A stretch of DNA of 22,580 nucleotides from assembly GCA_016293005.1 (NCBI GenBank), contig JAEDFA010000031.1, forward strand, positions 1 to 22,580, given 5' to 3'. The number at the start of each line of letters is the position of its first letter. The first letter of the stretch is position 1. The notes below the pieces were generated by a model. The model saw only the letters and a list, made by a program, of their open reading frames with translations. It made no database searches and was not told where the DNA came from. The stretch comes from Treponema sp. (GTDB lineage Bacteria > Spirochaetota > Spirochaetia > Treponematales > Treponemataceae). Positions 8,037 through 14,389 of this stretch are shown here, piece after piece. The position numbers were made by a program, and so were the translations under genes.

Positions 8037-8246
8037 TTAATAATGAGGAGGTTTTCTGTTCGGAATGTCGCCTTCTACAGCATCAGAAATTTCACGAAGT
8101 TTTTCAGTCAAAGATTTTACTTTTGCCTGTAAAACCTTGATTTCTTCCTGCTGATTTACCAAAACTTCCTGAAGCTGATTTACAAAATCTTCAAGATACG
8201 AAACTTTTATTTCAAGTTTTACGATTTCTTCTAAATTGCTTTCCAT
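8037..8246 (-). CDS. slyX: SlyX family coiled-coil protein
   Basis: A 69-residue protein with heptad-rich sequence throughout residues 5-50 (LEDFVNQLQEVLVNQQEEI), ending in the characteristic PPHY of SlyX. The family is widespread in proteobacteria and spirochaetes and its function is unknown. The start is the ATG at 8244-8246 (MESNLEE). The frame is open further upstream to 8330, but that part lies inside the preceding gene and does not resemble SlyX. The start lies 1 base after the stop of the upstream lipoprotein gene (TAATATG), with no clear Shine-Dalgarno, so translation is probably coupled. Confidence 0.85.
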   Translation of the reverse strand: MESNLEEIVKLEIKVSYLEDFVNQLQEVLVNQQEEIKVLQAKVKSLTEKLREISDAVEGDIPNRKPPHY

Positions 8247-8247
8247 A

Positions 8248-8880
8248 TTAAAATTCGATTTTTTGCTGAAGTGTAAAAAGTTCCGCAAGAGAAACTGTCT
8301 TTTTTGAAACAGAACCTTTTTCGTTTTCAAATGAAATTTTTACTTTTGAAGAAGCGATTTCATTTTTTAAAGGCTCACCATAAACTTCACCGATTAAAGA
8401 AAGCCATTCTTCTGAAGTTAAATTTTCTTCCATAAAAACAGGCGCCATAAAAAGGTCTAAGTAAGACTTAAAAAGTTCAGGACAGTTTTTATAAAATTCG
8501 AAAAGTGAATTTTTTGAAAGAACTATTTTTTTTGACTCAAGAACGCCGCTTTTTGTAAAAATATTTTCTGAAGACGGAATTTTTGCTGAAACAGAAATAT
8601 TTTCACCGGAAGAAACAGAAACCAAAACAGATTCAAATCCTAAATTTTCCATAGAATTTTTTATTTCTTCTGCGTTGAAAACAAAACCATCTTCTGAACC
8701 GGAAAACGCGCTCAAAGTATCTGAAAAAATTTTTCCAACTGCTGAATCAAATCTTACAGAAAAAGTTCCGTCTTTAAGAGATTTTACAGAAATTTCAGAA
8801 TCGCACGATGAAAGCGCAAGAACAAAAAACGAAAAGAAAATTAAATTCAAAAACAAAACACATTTTTTTAAATTCGTCAT
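8248..8880 (-). CDS. Hypothetical lipoprotein
   Basis: A 210-residue protein with a typical signal peptide ending LALSSC, Cys26 being the likely lipidated residue. It is Ser-, Glu- and Phe-rich, with a probable mix of short beta strands and helices (helix ~120-160). I recognise no family. It is the middle gene of a tight cluster: 4 bp after the NlpC/P60 gene, with its GAGG ribosome site (8889-8892) inside that gene's end, and 1 bp before slyX. The context suggests an envelope role linked to the neighbouring peptidase, which is inference only. Confidence 0.8.
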   Translation of the reverse strand: MTNLKKCVLFLNLIFFSFFVLALSSCDSEISVKSLKDGTFSVRFDSAVGKIFSDTLSAFSGSEDGFVFNAEEIKNSMENLGFESVLVSVSSGENISVSAKIPSSENIFTKSGVLESKKIVLSKNSLFEFYKNCPELFKSYLDLFMAPVFMEENLTSEEWLSLIGEVYGEPLKNEIASSKVKISFENEKGSVSKKTVSLAELFTLQQKIEF

Positions 8881-8884
8881 AAAA

Positions 8885-9943
8885 TTACCTCACAAAAGTC
8901 GAAAACGGAAAAAGAACTTTTATTCCCGAATTCAACACAAAACCGTTCGCCATACTTTTAGAAAACGAAAGAGCAGCGCCGTCAGTGTTATTATAAACAG
9001 TATAACTGAAATCCTGATAAACTTGAAATTTCAATTTTTTCCAGCCGAACGAAGGTGTTTTTATTTGAAAAGCGATGATTCCCGGAAAAACAGAAGAAAG
9101 CATTTTTTCGTCTGAATGAACCTGATGAAGTTCTCCAAATGTAAAAACAGGACCTGCGTAAATTTGAAAATATTTACCAATTAAAATGCTGAACAAAACT
9201 GGAATCTGAAAAACAGACGAAGCATTATTCCATTTTGCCTGAAACCCCAAACCTATAGAAATATCTTTTGCATTATAAAAAATGTTTGAACCTGCCGTAA
9301 GCCCACGAAAATTCGGGATAAAACTGTTTTCTGTAAATAAAGACCAGTCGCCTGAAAAAGTTACATCAAAAAAAAATCTGTCAACAAATTTTGGTTTTTC
9401 ATTTGAAGCGATTTCATAATCAGGAGAAAAATAATTTCCATCGTCGTAAAAATCTTCTGCAGCAGGAAGAAATTTTCTTGCCCCGCAGTATTTTGATTTC
9501 CAGTAAGAATTTGAACAGGAGCGTGCTACAACTTTTGATTCCCCGTCACTCAACGCTGAAATAAACTGGTCGTTCCCGATGTAAACGCCTACATGAGAAA
9601 CAGAGAATCCTTTTGTTATGAAAAAAAGCAAGTCTCCCGGTTCTATTCTTGAATCTGAAACTTTCTCTAAATTATCGTAAAGCGCCTGTGCAGTCCGCGG
9701 AAGAGAAATTTCTAAAGATTGCTGCGCAGAATAATAGACAAGTCCCGAGCAGTCGAATTCTGAAGGACCTACCGCACCTAATTTATAAGTTGAACCTAAA
9801 TGTGATGTAACTTCCGCGATAAAACTATTGCGCATTTTTTTTGCGTCTTCTTTTGAGTGCGAATCTGCAAAAATACAAAAACAATTAAAAGTCAGAAAAA
9901 AAAGTGAAATTAAAAAATGCCTTGAAAATTTAAAACCTTTCAT
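8885..9943 (-). CDS. Exported NlpC/P60 peptidase with a C-terminal barrel-like domain
   Basis: A 352-residue protein with an N-terminal signal sequence (~1-26). LTFNC at Cys21 could serve as a relaxed spirochaetal lipobox instead. Residues ~35-160 are an NlpC/P60 domain: Cys65 in FDCSGLVYY, the PGDLLFF strand, and His117 in SHVGVYIG. The usual third catalytic residue, the His 12 residues later in family members such as E. coli Spr, is Ser129 here (FISAL). The family cleaves D-Glu-diaminopimelate type bonds in peptidoglycan peptides. Residues ~185-352 are a series of amphipathic strands rich in F, Y, G and alternating polar residues, ending PFSTFVR, like a small outer-membrane beta barrel. No Shine-Dalgarno precedes the ATG, and a GATAAT lies 6 nt upstream. 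First gene of the cluster with the lipoprotein and slyX. Confidence 0.82.
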   Translation of the reverse strand: MKGFKFSRHFLISLFFLTFNCFCIFADSHSKEDAKKMRNSFIAEVTSHLGSTYKLGAVGPSEFDCSGLVYYSAQQSLEISLPRTAQALYDNLEKVSDSRIEPGDLLFFITKGFSVSHVGVYIGNDQFISALSDGESKVVARSCSNSYWKSKYCGARKFLPAAEDFYDDGNYFSPDYEIASNEKPKFVDRFFFDVTFSGDWSLFTENSFIPNFRGLTAGSNIFYNAKDISIGLGFQAKWNNASSVFQIPVLFSILIGKYFQIYAGPVFTFGELHQVHSDEKMLSSVFPGIIAFQIKTPSFGWKKLKFQVYQDFSYTVYNNTDGAALSFSKSMANGFVLNSGIKVLFPFSTFVR

Positions 9944-9949
9944 AAATTT

Positions 9950-9955
9950 ATTATC
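9950..9955 (-). promoter_or_regulatory. Possible -10 box of the NlpC/P60 gene (leaderless layout)
   Basis: GATAAT on the minus strand, separated from the ATG at 9943 by only AAATTT. No convincing -35 box or Shine-Dalgarno is seen. Tentative. Confidence 0.3.
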
Positions 9956-10034
9956 GGTATGTGAAAATTAAAAAAATCACCGAAAATCAGTTTTAGAGAT
10001 TCCCATAATTTTATAAATTATTTACAATTCGATT

Positions 10035-10967
10035 ATGAATATTAAACATAAAATGCAAGAATTGCAAGAGTTAGCTTTTAAAGATGGTCCTCTCTGTGTA
10101 GGATTAGACACAGATCCTTCATATCTACCGGAATCAGTAATAAAAGCAGTCGGTTCAAAAGAAGAAGCTGTTTTAACATACAATAAAGAAATTATCCGCA
10201 GAATCTCCTCAGACAAATCTGCCTGCTGCTGCAAAGTTCAGATTGCATACTACGAGGCGATGGGGCTTAAAGGTATGAAAATCTACGCAGAAACTCTAAA
10301 AGCCGTAAAAGAATCTGGCTTAATCTGCATAAGCGACATAAAACGCGGAGACATTGCTGCAACCCAGGATGCATACGCAAGGGCACATTTTACAGGCGAT
10401 TTTGAAACTGACATCATCACCGTAAATCCGTACATGGGATTCGACACTTTAACACCTTTCACAAAATACATGACATTTTCAAAAGGTGCAAAAGGCGCTT
10501 TTATTCTTCTCTGCACTTCAAATCCAGGAATGAAAGACATTGAACACCAGGAATTAAAAGACGGAAAACTCATTTTAAACAAAGTCGGGGACGAAATTGC
10601 AAGGCTGAACAAAGAATTTTTAAGCGAATACGCAGAACAGACTTGCGGACCTTTCGGCGCAGTTGTTGGAGCAACCCAGGAACAGGATGCGCGCCTTTTA
10701 CGAGACCTCTACCCTGAAACATTTTTCTTAATTCCAGGATACGGCGCACAGGGAGGAGATGCAAAAATTGCTGCAACACTTTTAGACAAAGCAGGCGGAA
10801 CTGTAAACTCAAGCCGCGGAATTTTATGCGCATGGAAAAAAGATTCCTCCCTCGATTCAAAACGCGAAGAAGGAACTTTAAGCCTTGACGACATCGCAGC
10901 CTCTGCCGCCAAAGCCGCGCTAGAAAGCAAAACAGAACTTTTATCTGCAAAAGCGCAGTTACAATAA
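10035..10967 (+). CDS. pyrF: Orotidine 5'-phosphate decarboxylase (type 2)
   Basis: Makes UMP from OMP, the last step of de novo pyrimidine synthesis, in the cytosol. The 310 residues fit the longer type-2 OMP decarboxylase subfamily. Visible motifs are GLDTD (23-27), CKVQIAYYEA, the catalytic SDIKRGDIA (Asp101, Lys103, Asp106), VNPYMGFDTL, VGATQEQD, IPGYGAQGGD and NSSRGI. No other pyrimidine gene is adjacent. It is divergent from the NlpC/P60 gene across 91 bp and convergent with trpB. No Shine-Dalgarno precedes the ATG. TACAAT (10023-10028) lies 6 nt upstream and TATAAA (10012-10017) 17 nt upstream, so the leader is very short or absent. Confidence 0.95.
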   Translation: MNIKHKMQELQELAFKDGPLCVGLDTDPSYLPESVIKAVGSKEEAVLTYNKEIIRRISSDKSACCCKVQIAYYEAMGLKGMKIYAETLKAVKESGLICISDIKRGDIAATQDAYARAHFTGDFETDIITVNPYMGFDTLTPFTKYMTFSKGAKGAFILLCTSNPGMKDIEHQELKDGKLILNKVGDEIARLNKEFLSEYAEQTCGPFGAVVGATQEQDARLLRDLYPETFFLIPGYGAQGGDAKIAATLLDKAGGTVNSSRGILCAWKKDSSLDSKREEGTLSLDDIAASAAKAALESKTELLSAKAQLQ

Positions 10968-11005
10968 ATTCTGTCTGAATACACATTTACAAATTTTGAA
11001 CAATG

Positions 11006-12394
11006 TTAAAATTCATTTCCAGGAAAGCGGGGAATCAAATCTGTTGATTTTTTGATTTCTTCATCCGTTGGAATGTAATCTGACATTGTTCCATCGTTAA
11101 AGGCTTCGTATGCTTTCATGTCAAAATAACCTGTTCCTGTAAGCCCGAATACAATATTTTTTTCTTCGCCGGTTTCCTTACATTTTAACGCTTCGTCGAT
11201 TGCAACTTTAATTGCATGACTGCTTTCAGGAGCCGGCAAAATTCCTTCTGTTCTTGCAAACTGTTCTGCTGCTTTAAAAACTTCTGTCTGTTCAACAGAA
11301 CGCGCTTCGATAAGGCCTTGAGAATAAAGTTCGCTTACAATTGAACTCATTCCGTGGTAGCGAAGTCCTCCAGCGTGATTTGCAGATGGAATAAAACTGC
11401 TTCCCAAAGTGTACATTTTCTGAAGCGGGCAGACTTTTCCCGTGTCGCAAAAATCGTAAGCGTAAACTCCGCGTGTAAGGCTTGGACAGCTTGCAGGTTC
11501 AACAGCGATAATCTGATAATTTGATTCGCCGCGAAGCATTTCACCGACAAACGGACTTATCAATCCGCCCAGATTACTTCCGCCGCCTGCACAGCCAATA
11601 ATCATATCAGCTTTTATTCCGTATTTTTCAAGTGCAGTTTTTGTTTCAAGTCCGATAATGCTCTGGTGCAAAAGAACCTGATTCAAAACTGAACCTAAAA
11701 CATAGCGATATCCTTCATTTTTTACGGCGTGTTCAACTGCTTCTGAAATTGCGCAGCCAAGGGAACCTGTTGTGCCTGGGAATTTTGCATTGATTTCCCG
11801 TCCAATTTCTGTTTCCATTGAAGGTGAAGGAATTGCTTTACCACCGTAAGTTCTTATTACTTCACGGCGGAACGGTTTTTGTTCATAAGAACATTTTACC
11901 TGATAAACTACGCAGTCAAGACCAAAATATGCAGTTGCCATAGCCATCGCTGTTCCCCACTGACCTGCTCCAGTTTCTGTGGTAACGCCTTTAAGCCCCT
12001 GTTTTTTTGCATAATAAGCCTGTGCGATTGCTGAATTTAATTTGTGGCTTCCTGAAGTATTGTTTCCTTCAAATTTATAATAAATGTGTGCCGGCGTTCC
12101 AAGTTTTTTTTCAAGACAGTAAGCACGAACCAAAGGCGAAGGTCTATACATTTTATAAAAGTTGCGAATTTCCTGTGGAATTGGAATAAAAGCATCTTTT
12201 TCGTTAAGTTCCTGTTCAACAAGATCGCGGCAGAATACCTGTTCAAGTTCCTGTGCCGTACAAGGTTTATGCGTCTCAGGATTTAAAAGCGGAGATGGTT
12301 TTATTTTCATATCCGCACGAACATTGTACCAGGAATCCGGCATTTCATTTTCGTTAAGGTAGATTTTATAAGGAATCTGTGTTTTTTCCTGCAT
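11006..12394 (-). CDS. trpB: Tryptophan synthase beta chain, TrpB2-like
   Basis: A PLP enzyme joining indole (or indole from TrpA) with serine to give tryptophan. The 462-residue length and N-terminal sequence (YNVRADM, PSPLLNPETHKP, then IPQEIRNFY...RPSPLVRA) are those of the TrpB2 or alternative TrpB type, not classical TrpB1. Lys118 in GSHKLNSA is the PLP lysine, and GCAGGGSNLGG binds the cofactor phosphate. The start is the ATG at 12392-12394 behind GGAGG. The frame is open upstream to a GTG at 12463, but that adds 23 unrelated residues across a predicted leader hairpin. No trpA or other trp gene is in the window, so indole salvage is plausible (inference). Confidence 0.93.
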   Translation of the reverse strand: MQEKTQIPYKIYLNENEMPDSWYNVRADMKIKPSPLLNPETHKPCTAQELEQVFCRDLVEQELNEKDAFIPIPQEIRNFYKMYRPSPLVRAYCLEKKLGTPAHIYYKFEGNNTSGSHKLNSAIAQAYYAKKQGLKGVTTETGAGQWGTAMAMATAYFGLDCVVYQVKCSYEQKPFRREVIRTYGGKAIPSPSMETEIGREINAKFPGTTGSLGCAISEAVEHAVKNEGYRYVLGSVLNQVLLHQSIIGLETKTALEKYGIKADMIIGCAGGGSNLGGLISPFVGEMLRGESNYQIIAVEPASCPSLTRGVYAYDFCDTGKVCPLQKMYTLGSSFIPSANHAGGLRYHGMSSIVSELYSQGLIEARSVEQTEVFKAAEQFARTEGILPAPESSHAIKVAIDEALKCKETGEEKNIVFGLTGTGYFDMKAYEAFNDGTMSDYIPTDEEIKKSTDLIPRFPGNEF

Positions 12395-12414
12395 TTTTCC
12401 TCCATTTAATAAAT

Positions 12415-12455
12415 AAAAAGTCAATGAAAAATTTAAAATTCCGATTTGACTTTTT
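12415..12455 (-). promoter_or_regulatory. AT-rich leader hairpin before trpB (attenuator-like)
   Basis: On the minus strand AAAAAGTCAA (12446-12455) pairs with TTGACTTTTT (12415-12424) around a 21-nt loop. It is followed by TTTATTTATT and then the trpB ribosome site. The shape is terminator-like, but the stem is weak (2 G-C pairs in 10). No leader peptide with Trp codons and no T-box motif is seen. Confidence 0.35.
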
Positions 12456-12507
12456 TTTATCACTTTGCAATAAAATTAAAAACAAATTATCGTTTAAATT
12501 TGTCAAA

Positions 12508-12525
12508 CAAGGTTTTTAAACCTTG
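12508..12525. promoter_or_regulatory. 18-bp perfect palindrome at the predicted +1 of trpB
   Basis: CAAGGTTT-TT-AAACCTTG. It begins about 7 nt after the -10 box of the trpB promoter, so it would cover the transcription start. It could be a repressor operator or a 5'-terminal mRNA hairpin. Confidence 0.5.
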
Positions 12526-12663
12526 ATAATCATTATAAATGTAAATTTTGTTTCTGTCAATAGAAACAAAAAAGTCTATGTAAGTTATTTTGAAGCAAGC
12601 GAAAGAATGTTGATTCCGCCTTATGTAAAACAGGGTGGCTTAAGGCTTGCAAAAAACTTTTAA
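12523..12663 (+). other. Possible small ORF or gene remnant of unknown function
   Basis: An open frame of 46 codons from a TTG, with protein-like sequence in its second half (KVYVSYFEASERMLIPPYVK, ending GGLRLAKNF). An in-frame TAA lies just before the TTG. No good ribosome site is present, and the consensus trpB promoter on the other strand lies within it. It could be the 3' end of a decayed gene. I recognise no family. Confidence 0.2.
12532..12560 (-). promoter_or_regulatory. Consensus promoter of trpB
   Basis: On the minus strand TTGACA (12555-12560), a 17-bp spacer and TATAAT (12532-12537), a perfect sigma-70 consensus match. It gives a ~130-nt leader to the trpB ATG at 12394. Confidence 0.7.
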
Positions 12664-12673
12664 AAATAAAAAA

Positions 12674-12703
12674 GCCTTCTATTTATTTTATTAAACAGAA
12701 GGC
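12674..12703 (-). terminator. Terminator of the tRNA-Asp gene
   Basis: On the minus strand GCCTTCT and AGAAGGC form a 7-bp stem around a 16-nt loop, followed by TTTTTTATTTTT. It begins 4 bp after the tRNA 3' end. Confidence 0.85.
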
Positions 12704-12706
12704 ATT

Positions 12707-12780
12707 CGCGAGTGACGGGGCTCGAACCCGTGATCTCCGGCGTGACAGGCCAGCGCGATAACCAGCTTCGCTACACCCGC
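12707..12780 (-). tRNA. tRNA-Asp (anticodon GTC)
   Basis: A 74-nt cloverleaf. The acceptor stem GCGGGTG/CACTCGC has one G-U pair, the anticodon arm is CTGGC-CTGTCAC-GCCGG with anticodon GTC at 12744-12746, and the T arm has GTTCGAGC. The discriminator base is G73, as expected for Asp. The 3' CCA is not encoded. It is a single tRNA with its own promoter and terminator. Confidence 0.95.
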
Positions 12781-12791
12781 AAGGTTTTTTC

Positions 12792-12820
12792 ATAATATAA
12801 AATAAACAAAAATCTGTCAA
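12792..12820 (-). promoter_or_regulatory. Promoter of the tRNA-Asp gene
   Basis: On the minus strand TTGACA (12815-12820), a 17-bp spacer and TATTAT (12792-12797), ending 12 bp before the tRNA 5' end. Confidence 0.8.
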
Positions 12821-12871
12821 GTATGAAAATTCTTATATTTCAAAAATTCACGGAACAAATTTTATTCTTTT

Positions 12872-14389
12872 TTATTTTGCTGAAGGGCGGGCGTAAACTT
12901 CTTTTGAAAGTTCACCTGTAATTCTTGAATCCAGTTTTGAATAAGTTGAAATTGCAAAATAATAAATCGTTCCGTTTTTAAGGCCCGTAAGCGTAAAAAA
13001 TGTTGTATTTCCTGCGTCAACAGGAGATGAGCCTTCGTTTGCAATTCTTCCAAGATATTCGCCGGGTTTTGTACCGTAGTAAATGTAGTAGCCGCCTGAA
13101 GTTTCGTCGAGGGAATTATTCCATTGAAGAGTGACAGAACCATCGCCTTTTTTTGCTGAAACTTTAAACGGTGGAAGAGGAGCCGGAAGTTCAGTGTAGT
13201 CGAGTGCAATTTCAGTTAAAACAGGAGAAACAGTTCCGCCTCCGTCCGGTAAAAGCTGTGATGCAACCTGAATATATCTTCCCGAAATGCCGGTAATTTT
13301 TTCATTGTTTGAAACTTGCTTCCACTCCGGGAAATCTTTGTTCCAGCCGTAAAAAGTGTCGCCTGCACGGACATAAAGATTTACTTCGGTCTGCTCAGGA
13401 GTAAAAATTTCTGCCTTAACTGAATTTAAAATCGTTCCAGGTTTAAAAAGAATCGGTTTTGTGGTGAAAACGCCGCCGTCAGGACTGTAAAGCGATTTTT
13501 CGATGTGGTTTGCGTTGTCGGCAAGTCTGTCAAAGTAGTAATAATACGAAACTTTTGAAATTCTGAATTCGTCGACATAACCTGTAAAATTCGGGCAAAG
13601 TTCAACTTCAGAAGGAACTCCAAGCACGGGAATAAAAACGGTTCCGTCTTCAGTCTTGTCGTCGGTGATGCATTTTAAATCCTCGAGTTTTCCGTTAATT
13701 CTGTATTCCAAAAGCCCGGTTTCTTCATCATAGGAAAGAATGTGGTGCGACCATTTTCCAGGAATCAAATCCGTAATCCCGCGAAGTTCGATGTCGCCGT
13801 TGTTTTCAGTGTAGCCGTAAAAAATATTGCTCATGAGGCAGTAAATTTTATTCTGGTAAATGTTCACGCGAATCATCTGATAAATTACATTGTCGTTTAA
13901 ATTCTGCGAGGATCTCCAGTTAAAAAGAATTTCACCGTTTTCCACGAGCGACGGGCATATCCAGAATTCAATACAAAATGAACCTACAGGCCCGGTTCTT
14001 CCAAAAATACTGTTTTTTTCACCTTTAAGCTGAAGTCCCGTTCCAAGATTCCTTGAAAGCGCAGACTGTTTCCCGAATTTTGCGTTTTCAGAAAGAAATA
14101 AATCATTTTTGGAAACTGAATAATTTCCAGTTCTTTCGACAATTGTATTATCTTCAAAATCAATCAGCAAATCCGTAAATTCGTCTTTTGAAAACTGATT
14201 TGTTTCAAGCTGCATTGATGTATAACCAAACCTTCCCCTTCCTTCTGTAACGCCGTATTTTTTGTCGACATCGCTCCAGCCTTTTTTCCCACCGATTAAA
14301 TATTCTTCCGAAAAGCAAAATGAAATCAAAGAAAAAACTGAACAAAAAAAGAGAATTTTACAAGAATTTCTGATATAATAGTTATTCAT
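12872..14389 (-). CDS. Secreted LamG/FN3 domain protein of unknown function
   Basis: A 505-residue exported protein with a signal peptide ~1-27 (SLISFCFS then EEY). Residues ~104-280 form a LamG/concanavalin-like jelly roll (SFCIEFWICPS, GKWSHHILSYD, GYVDEFRIS), a fold that often binds glycans or proteins. A second beta-rich segment (~300-400) follows, with YIQVASQLLPDGGG. A fibronectin type III domain lies at ~405-500 (VSAKKGDGSVTLQWN, then YFAISTYS). No catalytic motif is evident, so a surface or periplasmic binding role is likely. The start codon shares CATG with the divergent uvrC start, and the uvrC -10 box lies in codons 4-6. No Shine-Dalgarno is seen. No other start keeps the signal peptide. 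Confidence 0.78.
   Translation of the reverse strand: MNNYYIRNSCKILFFCSVFSLISFCFSEEYLIGGKKGWSDVDKKYGVTEGRGRFGYTSMQLETNQFSKDEFTDLLIDFEDNTIVERTGNYSVSKNDLFLSENAKFGKQSALSRNLGTGLQLKGEKNSIFGRTGPVGSFCIEFWICPSLVENGEILFNWRSSQNLNDNVIYQMIRVNIYQNKIYCLMSNIFYGYTENNGDIELRGITDLIPGKWSHHILSYDEETGLLEYRINGKLEDLKCITDDKTEDGTVFIPVLGVPSEVELCPNFTGYVDEFRISKVSYYYYFDRLADNANHIEKSLYSPDGGVFTTKPILFKPGTILNSVKAEIFTPEQTEVNLYVRAGDTFYGWNKDFPEWKQVSNNEKITGISGRYIQVASQLLPDGGGTVSPVLTEIALDYTELPAPLPPFKVSAKKGDGSVTLQWNNSLDETSGGYYIYYGTKPGEYLGRIANEGSSPVDAGNTTFFTLTGLKNGTIYYFAISTYSKLDSRITGELSKEVYARPSAK
14371..14379 (+). promoter_or_regulatory. Extended -10 promoter of uvrC
   Basis: TGATATAAT is a perfect TGnTATAAT extended -10. Only 8 nt separate it from the uvrC ATG (14388-14390), so the transcript would start at or within 2-3 nt of the start codon. 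No -35 box is evident, as is common for extended -10 promoters. Confidence 0.6.

Noticed and set aside
8247..8330. Longer N-terminus for SlyX
   Set aside because: It lies entirely within the end of the lipoprotein gene in another frame and is unlike SlyX.
8675..9115. Plus-strand 146-codon ORF
   Set aside because: Lys/Arg-rich shadow of the lipoprotein and NlpC/P60 genes, with no ribosome site and no recognisable domain.
10570..10986. Minus-strand ORFs opposite pyrF
   Set aside because: Antisense shadows of a well-supported pyrF, with low-complexity Leu/Arg-rich sequence.
12395..12463. Longer TrpB from the GTG at 12463, or a trp leader peptide here
   Set aside because: The extra 23 residues are unlike TrpB and span a leader hairpin. 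There are no Trp codons, and GGAGG sits correctly for the ATG at 12394.
12862..13209. Minus-strand 115-codon ORF within the LamG/FN3 gene
   Set aside because: Out-of-frame shadow of the FN3 domain, with Gln/Leu-rich composition and no start signals.
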